Assembly (NCBI GenBank): GCA_035578905.1 | Contig: JAQJVL010000608.1 | Span: forward strand, 62,001 to 126,000 | Origin: Stictocephala bisonia | Lineage: Eukaryota > Arthropoda > Insecta > Hemiptera > Membracidae | Reading direction: 5' to 3' | Length of the DNA stretch: 64,000 bases | Shown here: piece after piece, positions 46,113 through 58,894 of the stretch | Position numbering within the stretch: position 1 is the first letter of the stretch | Layout of the letters: each line of letters opens with the position of its first letter | Position numbers and translations under genes: made by a program | Notes under the pieces: model-generated | Databases searched by the model: none | What the model saw: only the letters and a program-made list of their open reading frames with translations | What the model was told of the DNA's origin: nothing

Positions 46113-47063
46113 GACTTAAAATTCACCCTTAAGCTTATACTAACAATACCGATAAAATATCAATTTAAAATAGTTTCCAGGGTAGTCCCTAGTACTGTTA
46201 AAATATACTTATTGTACAAACATATAGACAGGCAAACAACAGGCCTACTGCTTTTGTAATGCGTTCCTGATAACATAATTAACTTGGTAAATAACTATTT
46301 TTTACATAAAATTACAGAACCATCTGAGGCTTCCTAGGCATTTGTAACAACACTGCAAACAAACTGATTGCTTTAACCCCGGTCATTTACTGTGTTTTCT
46401 GTTAGTCAAAGTCCAGTAAATACCCAGTAACACAAAGGTTAGAATGAATAAATATTTAAAATTGTGGAACTGCTTTAATAAAATATTCAGATTAATTATT
46501 TTTTTAAGTTACATATTTATTATAGCTAGAAAATAAAAATGTTAACAATCAGATAAGTATCATAAAGACACAAAAAAACTTACCTTACACTGCAAGTTCT
46601 TAGGAGAAAAACAACTTGAGGATGAAACCACTCGAAGTTATTTGTGTTGAAAACAACAATTAAGCAGATGTAAACACCAACATCTGATTAACATTCGTCA
46701 TCAGCTGACTAAATAACACTTCTTAGGATAAGGTGGATTTGTCTTAATTCTATTTCAACGGTCATTCACTGGTATATAATTCTAGTTGGATTCTGATACC
46801 AATGAATGACCGGTCATTCACTGGGGAAACGCCGGTCATTCACTGGTAGATAGGCGGTCATTCACTGGTGCAATGATTTATGTTCGGTAAATTGTATTTT
46901 TCAATACTCTGTTTTAACATAACACATTAAGTTTTACCATTAGGAAGTACAGGAGAATACGGGCAAGACGTTTAAACTATTCCCTGCACTGCAGGGTAAA
47001 TGCCTGTTTTACCATTCAAGTGGAAACTCAACCTTAAACGGTCATTCACTGGTCCACTCACCC

Positions 47064-50000
47064 TAAATCCTTTTTGGCACGATTTTATCAAAGACTATTC
47101 CTAGATATAAGCCTGAAAAACCACCTCTGTTGGTAAAACCAGTAAACTCTACCAGTGAATTCTTCCTCTACTCATTAGTAGAGTGATATTTCAAACAGAA
47201 ATATAATATAGGGGCCAGCCATATTTCATTGAAAAGCCCCCTCTTTAGTTAAGAATACATGTATAACATATGGTAATCTTGGTTTGCATACAGTGCTGCT
47301 CTTGTTATGTTTTACATTTACCTTAAAACATTAGTTTATTGACAAAATGATTACATAATTGTAGCCGTAACCTATATTCCTACATAAGACGTATTTATAT
47401 ACAAATTTAAATAAAATGCACACTTTTTAAATATTTCTGGAAAGCTAAAATAAACATTCATTAAAATGAGGGTAAAAAAAAAACAATACAACAAAATATT
47501 GGTAATTAGATTAAAACACTAAAAAAGGGTGAAAATGCTGGAATACAAAATATTCAACAAGATATACTCCATCCAGTTAATTAATTCAATTTTTATATTG
47601 ACTTCATTTATAGAATAATAATAAATGAATAAATTGATAATATCAAAATTAAATTTTAAACTTAGAAAAAAACACCCACCAAATTAAAATTATAAACTTC
47701 TGTGAAATGTATCTATAAATCATTATCAAAATTTGGTCTCCAAGAAATGACAATTTGCTTGAAATATTTTAGATGTATATAAACACAACCAAACTACATA
47801 ATTAATTTTACTGACAAGCAGATATAAATAAACAGATTAACTAAAAATTAACATAAATTTGAAATGGTTGAATTTGACAAGTTTTAGATGTTTATTGAAT
47901 CTGTATGAACAAATTTGTGATGCCTTACATTAGTTGTAGCAATTTACTTTAAGCATTCTAAGATTTTGTAGCATGTACAGTAAGAATGCACTGAAACTAA
48001 GCATTGTAAGTTGAATGCTAAGCATTGAAACTAAGCATCTTTAGACACGAGTTTTGTACATTTTTATTGCCGAGAGACCAATTGTTTTGTAAGTATGGCT
48101 CATTAAAATTTATGCTTTTAATTAGTTTAAACTTGATAAAAAAATTAGTTCAACCATTATATATTTTAGTGTATGATAAGTATTAATATAAATTCTTACT
48201 ACACAAAATTTTAAATAGGTGCACAAAATTAAGTAAAAAAGTAAATTTCATTGTGGATATTCAAATCTCTGACTATTTTCTATTGACCAAAGGATTAAGG
48301 GATACTCTCTATTGCAATAATTGTGTACATACTCTTCCTAGTGTGTGACGGTTTCCTCTGCATTGGCTTGGGACAAAAAAAAAATAAACTGTAACATGCA
48401 GTAAAACATCGAAATCAAGCAAAACATAGATGGAAAAATGAGCCATGCATTAACGTGAAAATTAACATTTTTACATAAACACACTAGGTGACATGCATTT
48501 GCACAAATATTCCAAACAGGCATATTAAAAAGTACACATTTAATATTTTCACGGAGTGATCCAACTTGTTTTACTATCGAAGGTTAAGTGATATTTGGCT
48601 GCAATGAATACAGATCAATGTAATTAAAAATTACAGCCAAATTAAATAATAACTTTACGGTAGATAAATTTTGCATATTATTGTTTAAAAAAACAATTCA
48701 GAGCATTACAAAACATATACACAGCTAAAAATATCATGAGAAAAGTGACATTTGAAAATGTACTTAAAAAACAGCAGACACATTTTTATTTAATTATACA
48801 AGGACGGCTTTTATAATTTTACCATCCACTACAAAAAATTTCAACTATACAAACAAAAACAAAATATCATTAATATGGTATAAAAAAGTGAAATTTATAA
48901 ACATTTTGTTGAGTAAAAAATGTTGTTCCTGTAGCTAAAATCTATATAAAAATAGTGTAATAAAGCTGAGGACAAAAGTGAGAACAACTGCTTTGAAGTG
49001 TCACAAAGAAACACTAAGTAAGGTGTTGGTGACAGTTAACGAAGCGACTCTCCGTACCTTTGCCAAGGAGGTAATTAACCCATCCTAGCCGCATAGTACA
49101 GTGGACATGAGGTACATGTTTGTCAATAACTGCCGTACTTAACTAACTTACCATTTGTGTTTTTCACAATTAAAGAGAACATTTAAACATTTTAACCATT
49201 CAAAATATAAATTAAAAATATACTAAAACACTCATTTTTATTTTGTAAATTGTAATATTTTGATTCTTTCTAAACATTATTATTTGGTAAAAGTTGTATT
49301 TATTTAATCAGAAGATTTATAACAAAATTAAAAAATATAAAATATTGATAGTAAATATAGTTTATAATAAGGAATGTTATGATAGTTACAATAACATTGT
49401 GTTACAACTAGTATATGTGTTAGTAAATACTGAACTAAAAATAACATTTGAATTTACTGATCATGCATTACCTTTAAGAAAGTAATGATCATACAGGGTT
49501 CAATACTACAAATTAAAAATTGTTATTATCAGTTTCCTTTCAATGTAAACAGGAGTGACACACAAACTGTATTCAGTATTAATGTATTTAGGTGCATTTA
49601 TTTGTTTAGAAAAATTTGATATTCCTTTATTTTTTTTATTGACACTTATACAACTGAAAGATTTTAATATAAATGAATTCATATTAAATGTCATGAAGTT
49701 AATAGTATTTTGGTAAAGAATGAGTTCAACTTAAGATGTCCATTTTGTTCCTATATATTACATTTAATTTGTAATCAAACAAGTAGAAAGTATAATTATT
49801 GATATTAAATTGTAATAATCTTTAATAAATTTAGTACGGAATTATACAATGAAAACTATTGGAAATATATGACTTGTAATAATACAACAGAAAATTATCC
49901 TATAGTAGGTCAATATAAAAACTACAGTTTTGGTAATTGATTCGGCAAAAGTGCCGCGTCTTCATAGTATTACCTTTAAGATTGAAAATTTAATTTCACT

Positions 50001-50710
50001 CTACATTTAATTTTTAATAGCCAAAAGTATTTGCTAAAAAATTGTAATGGCTTTTACGATGAACAATAAGAACTGGAAAGCACACTGGCCTTAAGGTAAG
50101 TGTATAGCTCTCTGGTCACATACAGCTATGTGTTGTGGGTATTGTATCAAGTACTATTGCAGGAAACATGGTCAATAATGATTACCACGCTGTTACCTTG
50201 CTTATAATTAGCTATGGGCATGCTGAAGCATTGCGTTGCACGGTAAAAATTAAAGGAAACAGTTGATTCTACCTCTTTTATAGATACTCTTGATTTGTTG
50301 GCAATACTGTTTTATTCATCCTTCATTTTCCAGATTAATTCTTGAATATATTTTCTGTTTCTTGAACTACTGTCAATGAAATGCTTACAAGTTTACTTGT
50401 TTTAATGAAATTGGATAATAGAAGGTGATTATCTCTGTAAATGAGCTGTCCTGCTTATCCATTGTCCACTGTTCCACAAATTGAAGTACAAAATGTGTTG
50501 TGACTATGGTATCCTATTAAAATAAAACCCATATTTATAGGCCCTCTTGATCGAAATTTTGTTTATGATTTATAATTTCTAAATGTTAAAAAATTCTAAA
50601 AATAATTTATAATTTTCTATTTTTCAGAATTTTGTAATAGACTAACAAATAATTATAAAAATAAGAGAAATCTTGGTATCAGACAAATGTTGAAAAAGAG
50701 AATAGTTTTT
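47064..50710. other. Intron, no element identified
   Basis: About 3.6 kb of AT-rich intron downstream of the pogo element. No coding exon, transposase or reverse-transcriptase motif was recognised. Confidence 0.5.
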
Positions 50711-51350
50711 AGTAATGTATACTTTGTCATGACTACAACTTGTAACAAGTAAGTTAATAAACCATTTCTTTCACAAGTCATGTGTTTTTAGTAATGTATA
50801 CTTTGTCATGACTACAACTTGTAACAAGTAAGTTAAAAAACCATTTCTTTCACAAGTCATGTGTTTTTAATAATGTATACTTTGTCATGACTACAACTTG
50901 TAACAAGTAAGTAAATAAACCATTTCTTTCACAAGTCATGTGTTTTTAGTACCGGTAATGTATACTTTGTCATGACTACAACTTGTAACACGTAAGTTAA
51001 TAAACCATTTCTTTCACAAGGCATGTGTTTTTAGTAATGTATACTTTGTCATGACTACAACTTGTAACAAGTAAGTTAATAAACCATTTCTTTCACAAAT
51101 CATCTGTTTTTAGTACCCGTAATGTATACTTTGTCATGACTACAACTTGTAACAAGTAAGTTAATAAACCATTTCTTTCACAAGTCATGTGTTTTTAGTA
51201 ATGTATACTTTGTCATGACTACAACTTGTAACAAGTAAGTTAATAAACCATTTCTTTCACAAGTCATGTGTTTTTAGTAATGTATACTTTGTCATGACTA
51301 CAACTTGTAACAAGTAAGTTAATAAACCATTTCTTTCACAAGTCATGTGT
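50711..51350. repeat. 79-bp tandem repeat, 8 copies
   Basis: Unit starts AGTAATGTATACTTTGTCAT, passes ACTACAACTTGTAACAAGTA and ends TTCACAAGTCATGTGTTTTT. Starts at 50711, 50790 and 50869 give a period of 79. Two copies carry a small insertion (AGTACCGGTAATG, AGTACCCGTAATG). Copies are about 97% identical, so the array is young. TTACTTGTTACAAGTTGTAG includes a small palindrome, CTTGTAACAAG. Confidence 0.96.
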
Positions 51351-52189
51351 TTTCTTGTCACTCTTCTTGTTATTTTTTAATAAGCTATGATCAAACAAAC
51401 CGGTTCAGTTAGCAACAGAAACAAATGTGTTTTAAATAAACAAAACACTAATAACCTAACTTACAGTGAAATAAAAGCAAGCCAAGGGTTATTTTATTTA
51501 ATTATGCATTAATATTTACAATAACCTTTATTGACACTTGTTGGTATTAATAAGAGTTATTATCCTCAGAAATGTTGCATATCTATGGTTAGATGGAATT
51601 ATATTTAAAAATAGAATTTTACTTAGTCAAACTAAAAAATTAACATCTCAAATTCAATTAGCAAGTCTATGTAACACATATAACTAAAAGCGTTAAAATA
51701 ATGCTGCGCTGATGTTTAAACAGCGCTGCGCATGCTCTGACCCTAAATGCCTTCAAGTACGCCAGTATACAACCAGCGGCAATCAGACCAATAGTTGTAT
51801 ACACAGGGCATGTTCCAGTTCTTATATAGTTTGTTGGGTTTTATTGTATTATGTATCCAAATCCTAAATAAATTTCCAACATATGGTCTATTGTGATTTA
51901 TCTTACAATGCATTGTTAATTAAACTGAATATAGATACATTAAACCATTATTTTTAAATAATGCTAATAGAGAGGATTTTAAAAATTTTAAAGTAAGGAT
52001 CTATCATACATTTACAAAACGTTCATTTACAAGATGAAAATACATTTATAATGCCATTTACAATGAAGATGATTTTGATATTAAAGAGGGTTAAAATACT
52101 AATTATATAAAAGGGTCTAATTTACTCCTACTAAGGGATCAACTCAAGATTATAAACTTGCAGTGGTAAGATGCTAAAGTAAGACTTAC
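51351..52189. other. Intronic DNA
   Basis: AT-rich except for a GC-richer patch at 51700-51800 (GCTGCGCTGATGTTTAAACA, GCGCTGCGCATGC). No gene recognised. Confidence 0.45.
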
Positions 52190-52264
52190 CGAAGGGCTCT
52201 TGGGGAGACCAACTCGCTGTCCACATGTGGTCAGAAGGTTCACCAACCCCTCACGTACTCGCCC
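52190..52264 (-). CDS. fry: furry (fry) exon 5 of those visible
   Basis: A 75-nt minus-strand exon (25 codons), phase 0 on both sides: [20 protein letters not shown] then PKSPS, donor GTAAGT. The acceptor chosen is GTGTTGAAG at 52265, because it restores phase with exon 54543-54721 (WKRPWMCQ | GRVREG). A second possible acceptor (CATATAG at 52302) would add [12 protein letters not shown] but puts the frame out of phase with that exon. '[21 protein letters not shown]' across the next junction is a Furry signature. Confidence 0.88.
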
Positions 52265-54542
52265 CTTCAACACAAGTTTCCAGTAAAATGTTGATGTATT
52301 TCTATATGAATGGAACGTTTTACAAAGCACATATTGTTTGTTTATCTATATTCATATGATAATTTTGAACACTATATGACAACATTTTAATCACCCTCAG
52401 AAGGCCAATTTTCTTGATAAATTATCACAAATTAGAATGGAGTTACTTTTTTTTATCAATGTCTAGGGATAATTTTGTTCTCCTTTCTTATAAAGGTGTA
52501 AGTTCTTCCTTACAAAACTCATTTTTTAAGATATTCCATCCACTCCTGTGTTTAGAAGAAGAGTCAGTTACAGAATTGATTTCATCCAAGGTGGTGTTTT
52601 GAAGGGGAAAAGCAGGGATGTTTTGTTGTTAAACCGACTACATCATGCAGTTTCCAGTGAAATTGTTGCTAGGCACCATAGAGTCAACAATTGTAAAAAA
52701 TGCCAGTACGGTGCGGTTAATGGTTGAATGAGTGTACATGAATTGATGTAGTTTTCACCACTGTACACATAAATAAACTCTGTCAGGCCACAATACATAC
52801 TCTGTATGTAGAACTCATCAGAAGGATCAAAGTATATAAAAAGCAATACCTGAATTTTGTAACATTAAATTACAAAACCAATCAAAATTGTAATGCACAA
52901 TCATTGAAAAAAATCTCACTTGAAAGGAATGAAAATAGTCTTTCTTTTCATGGCAAAGTAAGGACTATTTAGTCCTCTATGCCACTTAACCACTTGATAT
53001 TGAATTCGGTAAATTTTTGTAAAAACATTTTATCGGGAGATCATACAAAACGAAAGCAGCCTACAATGTCTTAATAGTCTCGAGAACATGGTATTTTTGT
53101 AAAAAGTTAAAATAAAGCAGCATATACCATTGGTAAACTGGTGAAAAAAACAGACACAAAAAATCATTTTAGGACCAATAGCTAAGTGCCCTATAACAGA
53201 AGCCTGTAAACTAACACAGGCTTTCCCACCCATCCATACATGTACTGTAGAATATGAAATCACTTTTATTTCATTTAACTTCCAAAGAAAGCATATTGAC
53301 CAATTACCACAGAAAAACGTGGATTTTCCCTTTAAATTAATTTATAATCTGAAACAATGTTTCTATAAAGAAACTGCAAATTTTGATGATCATACAATTA
53401 TTGGTAACTTGGGAAACATGCTCATTGGCTGAACCTAAGCGTCACGGATGGGGTAATAGTAAAATAAAACCGTCAATCCCGTAGAATGCCTCAACCTGGT
53501 ACGTTACAGTTTGGTGTGAAACTGAATGTGCTGTGTGACTGCAGCTCTAGAATAGTTCTTGACTTCATTGAATATACAAGCATGTCAACTAACAAAGACT
53601 GAGATAATCAGAGTCCAAGAAAAGGTTGTGAAATCATTTATGTAGCCCTGCATTGTTTGAGTGGTTTCTTGGTCATAATACAGCAGCCTGTGGAACTGCA
53701 AGACCATGCCATTAAACAAAAATGAAAAGAGTGAATGTTTTACAGAAAACAAAACACATACATTTTGTGTGGAATGTGAGACCACTGAAACATTACAATC
53801 CTTACGACTATACACAAACATGATATAACATGATATAACATGATATAACATGATATAACATGACACCTGTGATTAAGTTTGGTAAAACTATTCACTATTT
53901 ATTTGAGGAAAATAAAACCTCTGTTGCAATGAATAATAACTAAGAAAGGTGACATGATGCTTTCCCTAAATGATGCTACCAAGAAATCCAAAAAGTAGTA
54001 TCGAAAGTTCTTCCATCCAATTGATATTGTTGTGCTAAATGCAAATAACATGTTTGTAATAAAAAATAACAAGAAGATAGGCCTTTTTTGACTATAGAAT
54101 TAATCTCATCAGAGGTAGATATTATTGCTTGGTTTATATTATTATGATCAATGTTTATATTTTTGTTGTTCACTATGGTTTGTACATTATAATATGTATT
54201 GTTTTTATAACTGACTTTGTCAATTCGTCAAGGAAATGCCAGTAACAATTATTCTAATAATCAGCAAAATCTTGATAAATAATAGGAAAACTGTTGTAGA
54301 CTATGTTTTTTACAAATAAACTCAATTTTTTAATTGTTTAATTTTTTAATCATTTACGTACATAAAATGATACAATTACAAGTGCCTGCAAGGTCTTGTA
54401 AGCAATCAATAGCCTACACCATATTTTTCCTAAAGTTTGTGCTGGCGATAGGTCACCCACTGTGTCCTAAAAAGATTAATAATTCATAGAGTATAGGAGT
54501 ATCACTTGATTTTAGAGTTAATATAAATTAAATTTCTTGTAC
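52265..54542. other. Intronic DNA
   Basis: AT-rich. It contains the 10-bp microsatellite at 53819-53862. A minus-strand open stretch at about 53620-53720 (FHRLLYYDQETTQTMQGYIN) follows a good acceptor-like CTTGCAG, but the flanking furry exons already join in phase without it, so I do not call it an exon. Confidence 0.5.
53819..53862. repeat. 10-bp microsatellite (CATGATATAA), about 4 copies
   Basis: CATGATATAA repeated four times in a row without mismatch, then CATGAC. Confidence 0.95.
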
Positions 54543-54721
54543 CTGACACATCCAAGGGCGTTTCCAGCCTGATACAGAAGCACTGTCGGCTGGGGAGAGA
54601 GACACAGATCGGCGAGGAGATGCAGATGCCACATTGCTCATTTTCTCATTCCTGGCACCAATGTTCTTCCGTCCAATGAGTGGGGTCTGGGAAAGGTCAA
54701 ATGTAAAATCCATTGTACGAC
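54543..54721 (-). CDS. fry: furry (fry) exon 4 of those visible
   Basis: A 179-nt minus-strand exon, from acceptor ATTTGGCAG to donor GTACAA. Two bases complete a Gly codon from exon 55070-55223. Fifty-nine codons follow: RTMDFTFDLSQTPLIGRKNI, GARNEKMSNVASASPRRSVS, LSPADSASVSGWKRPWMCQ. The 'DFTFD.S.TP.IGR' block and the 'SGWKRPW' block look conserved. The Ser-rich middle with SPRRS is a plausible phosphorylated linker. Confidence 0.9.
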
Positions 54722-55069
54722 CTGCCAAATCATACAGAAATATGAACTTCTCAAAATAAATACCAGTAACATAATAATTAACTATCAATGGTAGATTACA
54801 TGTCTTGTTAATAGAATACCTTTGCCAGATATTGAAAACAGTGATAAAAAGTAAAAATAAAATCCTTATCTAAACTGAGTTTAAAATTTAAATGCAAGCA
54901 CGTTATTCTAAGATTGATATAGACAATTGAACGTAAACTCCAGGACAATTTTTGCTTCTTGTACCTTGCTTCTATATCCACTATGTTCATTATATAACTT
55001 ATGTTGAGGTTTATTGTGTTATTACACAAATGTTGCCTATCTTTGTAATATTTATTATAGTCTACTAAC

Positions 55070-55223
55070 CAGGAAGCTCTTTCTTGCAGAAAACTTCAGT
55101 ATCTGCCCACGCAGGGTGGGGCTCCCATGTGGAGTGGTGGGTAGTTAGTGGTGGGGCGACTAGAGACGAAGATTGAGTGACAACCAGCTTTAATATCTTT
55201 AAGGATTCTTTCCAATGTTGGCC
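55070..55223 (-). CDS. fry: furry (fry) exon 3 of those visible (MOR2-PAG1 C-terminal domain)
   Basis: A 154-nt minus-strand exon, from acceptor GGATTTCCAG to donor GTTAGT, entering in phase 0 and leaving with one base. It reads GQHWKESLKILKLVVTQSSS, LVAPPLTTHHSTWEPHPAWA and DTEVFCKKELPG. 'HWKE.L.ILKLVV..S.SLV' is a core block of the cell-morphogenesis C-terminal (MOR2-PAG1_C) domain in Furry/Tao3-type proteins. Downstream phase matches exon 54543-54721 (G+GT). Confidence 0.92.
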
Positions 55224-57181
55224 CTGGAAATCCACACATAATTAAGTTGTGGTAGGAAGGAAGGAACAAGAGAAACGTATAACATATAAGCTCACACGTA
55301 CAACATGTCCTTTAGGAGAGGTATTTAGGAAGATAAGATATTACAGCAATAAATAAATTTGATACAAATGAATTAGGGATATCAAACAAATTTTGATAAT
55401 AGGGATAAGTTACAATGATTGGTAACATATAGAGAATGGAAATAGGAGTATTTATAAACAGCTAATAAGCAGAGAAGTAGGGGAGGAGGCCAAGAAAAAG
55501 ATAAAGTAATAACTATTCACTAAAAAGATAAAAAAACAACTTTGAAAAAGAAGCCACATATGATAAAACCTACTTTGGAAGATGTGCTTACTAAATAAAA
55601 TAAAAAAAGACCCACAAAACTTCAGAAACTATAGAAAGAATGTAGAATAGATGGAATATTATGGGATAGCATATTGTCCCATTTAAGGAAAAGAGTAAAA
55701 ATAAAATAAAATATTGAGAAATTTTACCTCATTTTGATATAAGTATTTTACACTGGTCACATTTTCCACTAGAAGTGAAAGAAAATTCAAACATTACCTG
55801 GGAAGATGATTACTGATGAAAAAAACTTACAATACTGTACTTCACAAAATACCCATATCACAAAAACCTACCTAGGTAGAATTTGAGCATATACCTAAAC
55901 AATGTTTAATGTTGGCAGAATTAGACACAAGGTACAACTGAGTATATGTAATACAACAATTAATTGCTGATAGTTGAGAGGGGCAGAACTAATTTGTTTC
56001 TGATTTTGAAATTGGAGGAGTTCAGAGAATGCTGTAATTGAATTGTATGGAGTTATTGCACTGAGGTTGAAAGGTGAATGCAATGTAGCATTGATAAGTA
56101 TTCTAGTGGTAGAAGGGGTCTTCAAAATATTGAATGTTATAATCACATCTACTGTACTTTATGTATTTACAAAGGGTTTCCTATGTTAGTCAAGTCAATG
56201 CTCAACTGAATCCCACATACAAACGGGCATGTATGTAATCCTCCCAGTGTACTTATGAGTGCCACATCTGTTACACTGAAAAGCCAATGTTTCATATTAT
56301 TTGTGTCACTAATATTCGAAATTGTGAGATACATAAAACCTATTCCAGGTCTAAGTTTCATTGTGATGTTAATTAGAAAGAGGTTTTATCAATTAAATGT
56401 TGATTTATGACCTGAATTACAAATTTTATTTAGTTTATCTTAATTGCATAATTTAGTAAACAGTGTTTATAAATGTGAGAAACTATGCTGGTGTAAGTAA
56501 CAAAACTATAAATCTTTCACTATGAAATACAGTTTGTTTATAAGTAACTTTGTGATTAGTCTAGTTGAAGCTCTTCCATATTTTATTTGAACAAATCAGA
56601 TTTAAAGGATAATGCATATGTAAAGTATTTTAAATTTACACTCTAATATCATTTTGTAAAAGATTCAATTTAATATGTATAAGTTATGGATTTCATGTGA
56701 AATGGTGTTTTGAATAGATAAAATATGATGACTGCCGTACGATTGGTTTATTAATAGATCCTATTATTATACAGTAGAAATCACAATACAAACAACTGGA
56801 GGTCACAAATGGACGACTATGGTAGTTTGTTCCATTCTCTGTATTGCTTTGTGACAATATCTTCAATAAAAGTTTCATGCTTATGCCAATTCTTTAATTT
56901 TACTAATAAATGATTTTATACGTCATTTCACAATAGTGTTTGCCAGCAGTTGATTTATTTCTATCTTACTAATCAAAATGATTTTATTTTATTCTAATGA
57001 CTATTTTGCTATATCAGGTTTTGTGCATTGGCTTGTTGCTTTGTTCCATTAGCATACTAACAACAATTTTGATATTTAATATAATTTTGTTTTTATACTT
57101 GTATAGTTTAAAAGCATTTTAATATTAACAAATAAATATAAAAACATTTTTACAATAAAGTCCACAACAAGTTAATGTTAC
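55224..57181. other. Intronic DNA
   Basis: AT-rich. The stretch at 55470-55640 (GGGGAGGAGGCCAAGAAAAA) might be a very decayed LINE tail, but too little remains to support a call. Confidence 0.45.
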
Positions 57182-57322
57182 CTCAATATACTTAGCGATG
57201 ACTCGCAGAAGGTCTGCGTTAATTGGCTGAGCAGCTGCGGATGCCAGATCTACATAGTGCAGCATGCAGTGAATTATGCTCAGTACGGGCAACTGTACCA
57301 TAGACGGACCTTTCTCCAGGAC
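57182..57322 (-). CDS. fry: furry (fry) exon 2 of those visible (MOR2-PAG1 C-terminal domain)
   Basis: A 141-nt minus-strand exon (47 codons), phase 0 on both sides, from acceptor GATGACTACAG to donor GTAACA. It reads [40 protein letters not shown], then VIAKYIE. 'KGPSM', 'LHYVDL' and '[19 protein letters not shown]' (across the next junction) are typical of Furry. The segment is helical and part of the large conserved C-terminal repeat region. Confidence 0.93.
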
Positions 57323-58373
57323 CTGTAGTCATCAATGGAAGTCAATTATTTATGCATAATGATGAAGGTGATAGCAAAATGCATAGTTTTATTTTGTTTA
57401 GTTTATTCCTTATATTATATGGGCGTTTTGTCTGTTATGCAATATTATTTGCTCTTTTTAAAATCATATTTTGAAGTTCTGCCAAACATTCAGACTGGTT
57501 TTAAATACCTTATAGAAAAACTGCCAGTTTTAAAATGACAGAAGAAAATTTTTTCTGGAGATAGAAGAAGAGACCTATGGACACGAAATATTTCACTATC
57601 TCTCTATTTGTGTGTGTTTTGTCTTCAGTTTGCCAAGGCTCCTTTCTCTCCTTCTTCTCCTTACCTGTCACAATTATTATTCTTTCTATACTACTAATGT
57701 ACTCACATACTGTATTTAATTGGTCAATAACATAGCTGATTTAATCCTAATTTTATAAAAATTAAGATCCTAGAATCAATTCCAATTAAATAAAAACAAA
57801 CATAGAAACATCTGATGACCTCCACTGTCCATTTGTCTTTGAGCTATAAGGTAATGCCACTTTATTAGGAACAGGATAGGTTTAAAAACAAAAATTGTAA
57901 TTATTATTTTTATATACTGGAACATTAAAGAATATTTACTTTCAAAATGAGTATTCACTCCATTTAAACTGACACATTTAGTTGCAAACCATATTCTTAA
58001 ACTGTCTCATAAAGAGCAATTTAAAATATATTAAATTAGCTTGTAGACAAATGTTTTGAGCTGTTTTAATTAATAAATACTTTGCAGTGTTTCTCTAATC
58101 ATATAAAAAAGCAGAGAAAGGCAGTAATCGAGAATTACATATTTAGAAAGGGGAGATGGTGTTTCATATAACATAAAATACATCTAGCTTACATATGATG
58201 ACTTTATGAACATATAAACTGGGAAAACATTAATTATTTAAACAATAATCTAGCTTTTTGGTAATGAGTTGCAGTAGATGGATCCTAAGATATAAGATTA
58301 ATGATACAATAAAGTAATATATTATGAACTTTGCAATAGAAAGTATACACATGTATTGTTGAAACTAACATAC
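57323..58373. other. Intronic DNA
   Basis: AT-rich; no gene or repeat recognised. Confidence 0.5.
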
Positions 58374-58541
58374 CTCAACCAGGAATGCCAGCATATTGAG
58401 ACTGAGGTGAGAGTAGCTATCGTACAGATATTTGACTACACATTTGGTCCACTGGAAGCTCTCCTTGCTGAAGTTGCGACGGCTATAGAGAGTCATTACT
58501 GTTGCTAGGTTCTCCAGCTTTTTGCTCTTCTCCGTACTCAC
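58374..58541 (-). CDS. fry: furry (fry), NDR-kinase scaffold; most 5' exon in window
   Basis: Furry is a very large cytoplasmic protein of HEAT/ARM-like repeats that binds and activates NDR/Tricornered kinases; in flies it is needed for wing-hair and bristle shape and dendrite tiling (family knowledge). This 168-nt exon (56 codons) is phase 0 on both sides, from acceptor ATATGTTTAG to donor GTATGT. It reads [40 protein letters not shown] and [16 protein letters not shown]. '[25 protein letters not shown]'-type sequence, spanning the next junction, is diagnostic of the Furry/MOR2 C-terminal domain. The gene's 5' exons lie beyond the right edge. Introns range from 241 bp (38264-37696 is 434; 13190-13431 is 242) to over 11 kb. 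Confidence 0.93.
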
Positions 58542-58894
58542 CTAAACATATCTCGTGATATTAACAGAACTAATTCAAATTCAAAACATCCTTTATTCAA
58601 TACATGCACATTACATACAATGAATAGAGTCTTAACATTAAAGTAATCCCTACACTATGGTAACCTTGTAATTTCAGATTTTATGTTTAACATTGTTAAT
58701 GATGTAAAAAAGTAAATTCAGATATATGAATACACTTCAATGGTATATTTAACAACATTATTCAAAAATATAATTCAAGCCTGAAAATAAAATTAAAATG
58801 AAATGTTATGGACATATAATGAATGAATATAATGAATTATTAACAGTAAGAACTTTCCCAGAATTCTTCCATAGAGTAAGGGGCCAATTTAACT
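58542..58894. other. Intronic DNA before LINE insertion
   Basis: AT-rich. TCAAAACATCCTTTATTCAA near 58583 resembles an inverted LINE 3' end, but no coding part was seen. Confidence 0.4.

Larger units (their letters stand above)
41466..47063. mobile_element. 5.6-kb pogo/Tigger-like DNA transposon, complete ends
   Basis: The left end GGGTGAGTGCACCAGTGAAT plus GACC follows TA (41464-41465). The inverted right end GGGTGAGTGGACCAGTGAAT plus GACC precedes TA (47064-47065). The 24-bp termini differ at one position. A TA target and a CENP-B/pogo-type transposase inside (43167-45053, minus) agree. Copies of the 13-mer GGTCATTCACTGG or its complement lie at 41477, 41495, 41857 (variant), 41889 and 42459 (variant) on the left. 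On the right they lie at 46760, 46812, 46834, 46856 and 47040. The element also holds a nested inverted-repeat insertion. It sits in a furry intron, transposase in the same strand sense as furry. Confidence 0.9.

Noticed and set aside
52643..52846. Minus-strand 67-codon frame considered as an exon
   Set aside because: No flanking splice sites with matching phase and no resemblance to Furry.
53585..53866. Minus-strand open frame with FHRLLYYDQETTQTM after a CTTGCAG acceptor, considered as a furry exon
   Set aside because: Exons 54543-54721 and 52190-52264 already join in phase 0, and this segment has no donor in a compatible phase.
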